Assembly (NCBI GenBank): GCA_900769145.1
Contig: CAAGFN010000180.1
Span: 1-12,386 of the forward strand
Direction of reading: 5' to 3'
DNA: 12,386 nt
Origin: Rikenellaceae bacterium
Lineage (GTDB): Bacteria; Bacteroidota; Bacteroidia; Bacteroidales; UBA932
In this document: positions 6,715 through 12,386 of the stretch, in pieces
How positions within the stretch are numbered: the stretch's first letter is position 1
How the letters are laid out: every line of letters starts with the position of its first letter
Notes under the pieces: model-generated
What the model was told of the DNA's origin: nothing
The model's input: the letters and a program-made list of their open reading frames with translations, nothing else
The model's database searches: none
Translations under genes and position numbers: made by a program

Positions 6715-8592
6715 ATGGATAAGAATACTATCACAGGATTCGTACTGATCGGACTGATTCTTTTCGGTTTCACCTGGTATCAGTCAAAACAGTACGACAA
6801 GCAGATGGCGTACCAGGCCCAGCTTGATTCTATTGCGAGAGTGGAGAGAGCCGCTGAACTTGCGGCCGGGAAGCTGGCGGACTCATTGAATATCGTTGCT
6901 GAAACTGCATCCGGGATTGACAGTGTACCTGCCGGCAGGACGGCTGCCATATACAAGGATTCGCTGCTGAACGTGGCTGCGGAAGGCAGCGGAAAGATTG
7001 TCACCATCTCCAATGACAAGATTGAGATAGCCTTCACCACGAAGGGAGCCCAGCCTTATTCGGCAAGGCTGAAGGAATACAACAATTATGACAGCACCGA
7101 CCTCTACATTTTCCGTCCGGGAGGCAGCGAGATGGGCATCGGCATTTATGCAGGCGAAACCATCAATACCAAGAACTTCAATTTCAATGTTGAAGAGGTG
7201 ACTGACACTTCGGTCGTAATGAGCCTTCCATTCTCGGGCGGCGGAAGAATCATCCAGCGCTATGCACTCACCGAGGGGTCATATATGATGATCAACACAT
7301 TGACATTCAAGGGGATGGACAATGTTATCCCCAAGAATGCCACCTATTGCGACTTCGACTGGAGCCTCACCATTCCGAGAATGGAGAAGGGCTACAAGAA
7401 CGAGATGCAGTACTCCAAGCTGGACTATTACTTCGAGGGTGAGAAGAAACCTGAGGAGATCGGACGCGGCAGGAACAGTTCAAAGAGAATCGAGAACAGC
7501 CTGGAGTGGTTCGCATTCCAGCAGCAGTTCTTCTCAGCCATCGTTCATCCGGAGAAGAAATTCTCATCAGGACAGGTTTCCGTGCAGTTCCGTCCGGAAG
7601 ATGACCCGGAAAGAAATCTCATGGACTGCTCCGCAAATATGCGCAGCGGATTCCAGATTTCCGACAATGTGGTGATGGTCAAGAACTTCTATCTCGGACC
7701 GAACCATTATCAGACCCTCAAGTCATACGGGGAAAAATACGAGAAGATTATTCCGCTCGGAGGATGGCTCGTAGGCTGGTTCACGAAGTTCGTAATCATT
7801 CCGCTTTTCAACTTCCTGCACAAGGGAATATCGAATTTCGGAATCATCATCCTCCTGATGACATTGTTCATCAAGATTGTGGTGCTGCCTTTCACCTACA
7901 AGTCCTATTCTTCTTCCGCAAAGATGCAGGCCATCAAGCCTGAAATTGACAAGCTCAATGAGAAATATCCTAAGGAAGAGGATGCTCTCAAGAAGCAGCA
8001 GGCCATGATGGATATCTACAAGCGGGCCGGAATCAACCCGATGGGAGGATGCCTCCCTATGTTGCTCCAGTTCCCTATACTCTGGGCAATGTTCAGGTTC
8101 TTCCCTGCATCAATCGAGCTCCGGCAGCAGTCGTTCCTCTGGGCCGATGACCTCAGCGCATACGACTCCATCATTGACTTCGGGACAAGAATCCCGCTGA
8201 TTGGGGACCATATTTCACTCTTCGCCCTCCTGATGGCACTGTCAATGTTCTTCTACTCGAAGATTTCAATGCAGGGCCAGATGTCGGGCAATGACCCGAA
8301 CACTGCCTCGATGAGGTTCATGAGCGTCTATATGATGCCTGTCATGATGTTCTTCATCTGTAACAGCCTGTCGTCCGGATTGAGCTATTACTATCTCCTC
8401 TCGAACCTCATCACAATGCTGGAGACCTTCATAATCAAGAAGTTCTTCGTGCATCCGGAGGAGGTTCTGGCCAAGCTCAAGGCATCCCAGGGCAAGCCAC
8501 AGCCTAAGAGCAAGTGGCAGCAGAGGCTTGAGGAAGCACAGAAAATGCAGCAGCAGATGCTGAAGGAACAGAACAAGAAAGCCAGAAGATAA
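6715..8592 (+). CDS. yidC: Membrane protein insertase YidC
   Basis: YidC inserts and folds inner-membrane proteins, alone or with SecYEG. The 625 residues have the Gram-negative layout. An N-terminal membrane helix (about 7-22) comes first, then a large periplasmic beta-domain (to about 340), then the conserved insertase core. The core shows LLMTLFIKIVVLPFTYKSY, KMQAIKPEIDKLNEKY and GINPMGGCLPMLLQFPILWA. Lys387 takes the place of the positively charged groove residue that is Arg366 in E. coli. The tail after the last helix is rich in Lys, Arg and Gln (KSKWQQRLEEAQKMQQQ onward), as expected for ribosome contact. The ATG follows the DUF349 stop by one base and the TAA overlaps the yggS ATG by one base, so translation of all three is probably coupled. 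Confidence 0.97.
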   Translation: MDKNTITGFVLIGLILFGFTWYQSKQYDKQMAYQAQLDSIARVERAAELAAGKLADSLNIVAETASGIDSVPAGRTAAIYKDSLLNVAAEGSGKIVTISNDKIEIAFTTKGAQPYSARLKEYNNYDSTDLYIFRPGGSEMGIGIYAGETINTKNFNFNVEEVTDTSVVMSLPFSGGGRIIQRYALTEGSYMMINTLTFKGMDNVIPKNATYCDFDWSLTIPRMEKGYKNEMQYSKLDYYFEGEKKPEEIGRGRNSSKRIENSLEWFAFQQQFFSAIVHPEKKFSSGQVSVQFRPEDDPERNLMDCSANMRSGFQISDNVVMVKNFYLGPNHYQTLKSYGEKYEKIIPLGGWLVGWFTKFVIIPLFNFLHKGISNFGIIILLMTLFIKIVVLPFTYKSYSSSAKMQAIKPEIDKLNEKYPKEEDALKKQQAMMDIYKRAGINPMGGCLPMLLQFPILWAMFRFFPASIELRQQSFLWADDLSAYDSIIDFGTRIPLIGDHISLFALLMALSMFFYSKISMQGQMSGNDPNTASMRFMSVYMMPVMMFFICNSLSSGLSYYYLLSNLITMLETFIIKKFFVHPEEVLAKLKASQGKPQPKSKWQQRLEEAQKMQQQMLKEQNKKARR

Positions 8593-9251
8593 TGTCAATT
8601 GCTTCAGAACTGAACAGAATAAAAAGCGAACTGCCACAAGGAGTCAATCTTGTGGCAGTTTCCAAATTCCATCCCGCCGAGGCTGTATTGGAAGCCTACA
8701 ATGCGGGACAGAGGATTTTCGGAGAGAGTCGTCCCCAGGAGTTCGCCGCGAAGTGCAGGGAACTGCCTGAAGATATCCAATGGCATTTCATCGGCCATCT
8801 CCAGACAAACAAGCTCAAGTTCGTCCTGCCTTATGTTTCAATGGTGCAGTCCATTGATTCACAGCATCTTCTGGATGCGGTCAATGCTTGGGCCGTACGA
8901 GAGGGCAGGATTATCAATATCCTCCTTGAACTTCATCTCGGAGCGGAGGAGACCAAGCAGGGCTTTACTGCCGAAGAAATCGGGAACGTGCTTTCACATG
9001 CCGGGGATTATCCTGGCGTATGCTTCCGGGGACTGATGGGAATGGCTACCAACACTGATGACGAGACCATCATAAGGGCTGATTTCCAGAGGATTGCTGA
9101 GCTGCGCGAACGTCTCCGCATTGGGCATCCGGAACTGCCGGAGTTCACGGAACTCTCCATAGGAATGTCGGAGGATTACAAAATCGCATTGGATTTCAAT
9201 CCGACATATATCCGTATCGGGACAGCCATTTTCGGTCCGAGGGTTTATTGA
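8592..9251 (+). CDS. yggS: Pyridoxal-phosphate homeostasis protein (YggS/PLPBP family)
   Basis: This 219-residue protein belongs to the YggS/PROSC family. These are single-domain TIM-barrel PLP-binding proteins without known catalytic activity that keep free PLP and amino-acid pools in balance. Lys25 in LVAVSKFHP is the PLP-linking lysine. Other family motifs are FGESRPQE, WHFIGHLQTNK, the QGF of the central strand, GLMGMA, LSIGMSEDYKIAL and the phosphate-binding RIGTAIFGPR at the C-terminus. The family more often has FGEN where this protein has FGES. The start codon overlaps the yidC stop (TAATG). Its stop lies one base from the stop of lpxB on the other strand, leaving no room for a separate terminator. 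Confidence 0.96.
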   Translation: MSIASELNRIKSELPQGVNLVAVSKFHPAEAVLEAYNAGQRIFGESRPQEFAAKCRELPEDIQWHFIGHLQTNKLKFVLPYVSMVQSIDSQHLLDAVNAWAVREGRIINILLELHLGAEETKQGFTAEEIGNVLSHAGDYPGVCFRGLMGMATNTDDETIIRADFQRIAELRERLRIGHPELPEFTELSIGMSEDYKIALDFNPTYIRIGTAIFGPRVY

Positions 9252-9252
9252 C

Positions 9253-10419
9253 TCAGTCCTTCTTGAGCTCTGCTATCATTGCATCCGCGACTGCTTCAGA
9301 GGCACCTTTGCCACCAAGCGAGTTGCGGATTTCTTCATATCCGGACAGCATTGTAGTGCGGTATTCATTGTCCTCAATCAGGCGCCTTACCTCATTGACC
9401 AAATTTTCGGTAGTGAAATAGTCCTGGATCAGTTCCCTGAAACAGGTCCGGCCAAGAATCAGGTTGCCTAAAGATATGAAATTGATTTTGATGATAAGCT
9501 TGGCGATGGCGAAATTGATCCGCATTCCCTTGTAGGCGACCACTTGGGGAGTGCCGATGAGAGCAGTTTCCAATGAGGCCGTGCCGGAATTGACAACTGC
9601 GGCCACAGAATGCCGTATTACGGCGTAACTCTGGTTGAATATGACCTTCAGATAGGACTCCCGCCCCCTGGTCCATTGGGCATAATCCTCCTTCGTACGG
9701 TTTGGTGCTGCAGCGATAAGAAATTGGTACTCAGAATATTCCGGAATTTTCCGCATTGCGTCGGCAAAGCTGGCGAAGGTAGGCATCATCGATGTGATTT
9801 CACCGCTGCGGGAGCCGGCGAGAAGGGCGATGGAAGGCCTGTCCTCCAGATTGTTGTCCTGCAGGAAGTCCCTGCGGCCCATGTTCATTAGCGGGGAATT
9901 GTCAATGGCGTCGAGGAGAGGATTGCCCTTATAGATGAAATCTATGCCTTTCCTGGTGAAATACGGAATTTCGAACGGGAAGACAATGAAGAGCTTGTCC
10001 ACGTAGGCCTTGATTTTCTTGACACGGCTCTCGCGGCTTGCCCAGACCTTGGGCGCAATGTAGTAGAAAACCTTGTAGCCCTTCTTGTGGGCGAACTCAG
10101 CCACCCTGAAATTGAAGCCCGGAAAGTCAATGAGGATTACTACGTCAGGATTCCATGACAGGATGTCATTAAAGCAGCGTTTGAAGCGGTCGGCATAAGC
10201 CCTGGCCTTGAAAAGGACCTGGATGAAGCCTATTACGGCCCCGTCCTTGTAGTCCTGGACCAGGCCTTCCCCGCACTGGTGAGCCTTGTAGACCTCGTTC
10301 ATCAGTCCGCCTCCCCAGAACCTGATATCTGCTTCGGGATCACGGGCGTATAGTCCCTTCATCAGGTTGGAGCCGTGAAGGTCGCCCGACGCTTCGCCTG
10401 CTATGATGTAGTATTTCAT
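9253..10419 (-). CDS. lpxB: Lipid-A-disaccharide synthase
   Basis: LpxB joins UDP-2,3-diacylglucosamine and lipid X (2,3-diacylglucosamine 1-phosphate) to form the lipid A disaccharide at the inner face of the cytoplasmic membrane. It is a GT-B glycosyltransferase of family GT19. The 388 residues show AGEASGDLHG (7-16) at the N-terminus, LIDFPGFN (96-103), YYIAPKVWASR (119-129), LLAGSRSGEI (199-208; many homologues have Pro at the first Ala) and the nucleotide-sugar-side motif NSGTASLETAL (277-287). The length is normal. It lies 19 bases downstream of surE on the same strand, so the two are probably one transcript. The window therefore codes for an LPS-bearing Gram-negative cell. Confidence 0.97.
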   Translation of the reverse strand: MKYYIIAGEASGDLHGSNLMKGLYARDPEADIRFWGGGLMNEVYKAHQCGEGLVQDYKDGAVIGFIQVLFKARAYADRFKRCFNDILSWNPDVVILIDFPGFNFRVAEFAHKKGYKVFYYIAPKVWASRESRVKKIKAYVDKLFIVFPFEIPYFTRKGIDFIYKGNPLLDAIDNSPLMNMGRRDFLQDNNLEDRPSIALLAGSRSGEITSMMPTFASFADAMRKIPEYSEYQFLIAAAPNRTKEDYAQWTRGRESYLKVIFNQSYAVIRHSVAAVVNSGTASLETALIGTPQVVAYKGMRINFAIAKLIIKINFISLGNLILGRTCFRELIQDYFTTENLVNEVRRLIEDNEYRTTMLSGYEEIRNSLGGKGASEAVADAMIAELKKD

Positions 10420-10438
10420 TGAAATTCAATAGTTTACT

Positions 10439-11278
10439 CTATTTTGTGAAATCGGTGTCAATCTTGAGTCCGGCAGCCACTTCATAGTCTGTCGAGTCAA
10501 TGCGGCAAGGGCATACGGATATATAGCCCTCTCTCATGAGATGATGGTCTGCCCGCCCGGTATTCGAAGAATCATCCTGGAAGTCTCCGACCATCATATA
10601 GAGTTTTTCGCCAGGTTCTACAGATGCCTCAGATGATTGTCCCAGCATTTCCGGGGTGATGCCATGATGCCTGAAACGGGAAGGGTCCCATTCACGGAAC
10701 TCCCTGACCCACACTCCTTTACCCTGACAGGCACTGCGTACTCCCTTAATCGTGTCTGCAGGAATATCGGGGAAGTTTACATTATAATATAGTCCGTATT
10801 TCTCCGGCCAGGAGTCCATCAGGTTCCTGAAAATGTCGGGGAAATATTTCCTGACGGCTGAAAAATCCGCATCGGGGGAGAGTGTGTCCAATGATACACC
10901 TATGGCTGGAATGCCGTTCAGGGCGCCTTCTTGTGCGGCTCCCAGAGTCCCGGAGTAACAGGATGCGGAGGCTGCATTGGAACCGTGGTTAATTCCGCTT
11001 ACTACCACGTCAGGCTTCTGCTCCAGGAATTGGAAATTCAATCCGTATTTGATGCAGCTGGCCGGAGTGGCATCCAAATATGACCATGTACCCGGTCCCT
11101 CCCCGGGAAGTTCCTTGTAGGCAACCTGCTTGAATCCGAGTGAAACAGCCATGCTCATGCCAGACTGGTGCTTCTTCGGGGCAATGACGGTGACATTGCC
11201 GAACTGGCTCATAATTTCTGCAAGAACGTGAATTCCGTTGGCCATGTAGCCGTCATCATTGGTAATCAGAATGTTCAT
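10439..11278 (-). CDS. surE: 5'/3'-nucleotidase SurE
   Basis: SurE is a metal-dependent phosphatase that removes phosphate from nucleoside monophosphates and short polyphosphates; in other bacteria it is tied to stationary-phase survival. The 279 residues include the N-terminal metal site ITNDDG with Asp8 and Asp9, Ser39 in KKHQSGMS and Asn97 in VVSGINHGSNA, which together match the four metal ligands of the family. SGTLGAAQEG and IPAIGVSL follow in the expected order. It is slightly longer than the usual 250-260 residues. It is the first gene of the surE-lpxB pair and is transcribed away from gap. The start is the ATG at 11278-11276, which directly begins the conserved MNILITNDDG. Confidence 0.96.
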   Translation of the reverse strand: MNILITNDDGYMANGIHVLAEIMSQFGNVTVIAPKKHQSGMSMAVSLGFKQVAYKELPGEGPGTWSYLDATPASCIKYGLNFQFLEQKPDVVVSGINHGSNAASASCYSGTLGAAQEGALNGIPAIGVSLDTLSPDADFSAVRKYFPDIFRNLMDSWPEKYGLYYNVNFPDIPADTIKGVRSACQGKGVWVREFREWDPSRFRHHGITPEMLGQSSEASVEPGEKLYMMVGDFQDDSSNTGRADHHLMREGYISVCPCRIDSTDYEVAAGLKIDTDFTK

Positions 11279-11361
11279 ATTCGTGTATTGTTCCGTCCCC
11301 GGTGGAGTCTAAAACATTAATATTAAACGATATAGTAACGCTTTTGACTAAAAAAAGCATA

Positions 11362-11369
11362 CAAAGATA
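11362..11369 (-). promoter_or_regulatory. Possible -7 element for surE-lpxB
   Basis: Read on the minus strand, this is TATCTTTG, a match to TAnnTTTG, about 84 bases upstream of the surE start. I find no TTTG at the right distance upstream, so the call rests on the -7 element alone in an AT-rich region. Confidence 0.35.
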
Positions 11370-11392
11370 TATAATAATTCAATTTTTTGGTG

Positions 11393-11400
11393 TATTTTTG
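11393..11400 (+). promoter_or_regulatory. Possible -7 element for gap
   Basis: TATTTTTG matches TAnnTTTG and lies 74 bases upstream of the gap ATG. No -33 TTTG is found about 19 bases before it. With the minus-strand element at 11362-11369 this makes a compact divergent promoter region in the 196 bases between surE and gap. Confidence 0.4.
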
Positions 11401-11402
11401 CA

Positions 11403-11444
11403 TTGATTTTGAAGGGAAGAATTCCCGATTGATATTGAAATCAA
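11403..11444 (+). other. Possible leader hairpin before gap
   Basis: An inner stem GGGAA-GAA-TTCCC (11414-11426) sits inside an outer inverted repeat TTGATTT/AAATCAA (11403-11409 with 11438-11444). It begins just after the likely -7 element, so most of it would be at the 5' end of the gap mRNA. It may stabilise that mRNA or affect translation. The outer arm may be partly upstream of the transcription start. Confidence 0.3.
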
Positions 11445-11474
11445 AGTATAACTTATTTAATAATTTTTTTTGAA

Positions 11475-12386
11475 ATGGTAAAACTTGGTATTAACGGATT
11501 CGGTCGTATCGGCCGTATGGTTTTCCGCGCAGCTGTTGAGAACTTCGCAAACGACATTGAGGTTGTAGGTATCAATGACCTCCTCGATCCGGATTATCTC
11601 GCATACATGCTCAAGTATGACTCAGTTCACGGAGCATTCAAGGGTGAAGTATCCGTAGAGGGCAACACTCTCATCGTCAACGGCAAGAAGATCCGTCTCA
11701 CCGCTGAGATGGATCCTGCAAACCTCAAGTGGAACGAGGTAGGTGCAGAGGTTGTTGTTGAGTCAACCGGTCTCTTCCTTACTGACGAGAAGGCTCGCAA
11801 GCACATCGAGGCTGGCGCAAAGAAAGTCATCATGTCCGCTCCTTCAAAGGATGCTACCCCGATGTTCGTTTACGGTGTAAATGACAAGACTTATGCAGGT
11901 CAGGACATCATCTCCAACGCTTCCTGCACCACCAACTGTCTTGCACCTATCTCCAAGGTTCTCGATGAGAAGTTCGGCATCGTACGTGGTCTCATGACTA
12001 CCGTTCACGCTGCTACTGCTACCCAGAAGACCGTTGACGGCCCTTCAAAGAAGGACTGGAGAGGTGGTCGCGGTATCCTCGAGAACATCATCCCTTCTTC
12101 AACAGGTGCTGCTAAGGCTGTAGGTAAGGTTCTTCCTCAGCTCAATGGCAAGCTCACAGGTATGTCCCTCCGTGTTCCTACATCTGACGTTTCCTTCGTT
12201 GACCTCACTGTAGAGCTCAAGAACGCTTGCACATACGAGGAGATCTGCGCTGCCATGAAGGAGGCTTCTGAGGGCGAGCTCAAGGGCGTTCTCGGATACA
12301 CCAGCGATGCTGTAGTTTCTACTGACTTCCGCAACGATTCACGTACTTCCATCTTCGATGAGAAGGCAGGTATCCAGCTCGACGGC
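11475..12386 (+). CDS. gap: Glyceraldehyde-3-phosphate dehydrogenase, 3' end missing
   Basis: Glycolytic GAPDH oxidises glyceraldehyde 3-phosphate to 1,3-bisphosphoglycerate using NAD and phosphate in the cytoplasm. The first 304 codons are present and the frame is open at the right edge; roughly 30 residues are missing. The Rossmann motif GINGFGRIGR is at 5-14. The catalytic cysteine is Cys151 in SNASCTTNC, and its partner is His178 in TTVHAATATQKTVDGPS. IPSSTGAAKAVGKVLPQLNGK and RVPTSDVSFVDL follow. Synonymous codon choice is visibly more biased than in its neighbours (for example GCT and CGT in long stretches), as expected for a very highly expressed gene. It starts at ATG 11475 after an AT-rich leader with a run of eight or more T residues. 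Confidence 0.98.
   Translation, partial: MVKLGINGFGRIGRMVFRAAVENFANDIEVVGINDLLDPDYLAYMLKYDSVHGAFKGEVSVEGNTLIVNGKKIRLTAEMDPANLKWNEVGAEVVVESTGLFLTDEKARKHIEAGAKKVIMSAPSKDATPMFVYGVNDKTYAGQDIISNASCTTNCLAPISKVLDEKFGIVRGLMTTVHAATATQKTVDGPSKKDWRGGRGILENIIPSSTGAAKAVGKVLPQLNGKLTGMSLRVPTSDVSFVDLTVELKNACTYEEICAAMKEASEGELKGVLGYTSDAVVSTDFRNDSRTSIFDEKAGIQLDG

Noticed and set aside
7322..7675. 117-codon plus-strand frame inside yidC
   Set aside because: It is out of frame within the yidC periplasmic domain and has an Arg/Ser-rich shadow composition.
1..12386. Mobile element, phage or defence island
   Set aside because: No transposase, integrase, terminal repeats or toxin-like genes are seen. Apart from the TonB receptor and the cyclotransferase, the genes are conserved housekeeping genes or, for the DUF349 protein, part of a housekeeping unit; there are no abrupt base-composition changes.

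Overview
The window looks like a chromosomal stretch of a Bacteroidota bacterium, most probably of the order Bacteroidales. Three promoters match the Bacteroidota sigma consensus (TTTG, about 19 bases, then TAnnTTTG). Start codons lack Shine-Dalgarno sequences. The protein set also fits: a TPP-riboswitch-controlled TonB receptor, a five-repeat DUF349 protein, a long two-domain YidC, and an adjacent surE-lpxB pair. Genus cannot be fixed by eye; base composition is moderate.

Layout. Bases 2-550 are the 3' end of pyrG (CTP synthase, glutaminase domain). Next is an exported beta-propeller glutaminyl-peptide cyclotransferase (596-1363), closed by a hairpin. A TPP riboswitch (about 1396-1495) follows and leads into a TonB-dependent outer-membrane receptor, probably for thiamine or a relative (1539-3806). 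trmD (3884-4564) has its own promoter. The 319-base gap from 4565 to 4883 is not empty: it holds a full promoter, a stretch without start codons and a very strong terminator, which together look like a free-standing small RNA gene, and then a second promoter. That second promoter drives a tight plus-strand unit of a DUF349 protein, yidC and yggS, with a 1-base gap at one junction and a 1-base overlap at the other. On the minus strand, surE and lpxB (11278 down to 9253) form a second unit that meets yggS tail to tail, 1 base apart. A 196-base divergent region separates surE from gap (GAPDH), which starts at 11475 and runs off the window.

The genes are mostly housekeeping: nucleotide synthesis, tRNA modification, membrane-protein insertion, lipid A synthesis, PLP homeostasis and glycolysis, plus vitamin uptake. 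I see no mobile element, CRISPR array, tRNA, rRNA or defence system. The least explained items are non-coding. One is the candidate small RNA at about 4631-4770. The other is a roughly 36-base hairpin element that occurs twice, each time directly upstream of a start codon: once before the exported cyclotransferase and once before the DUF349-yidC unit.
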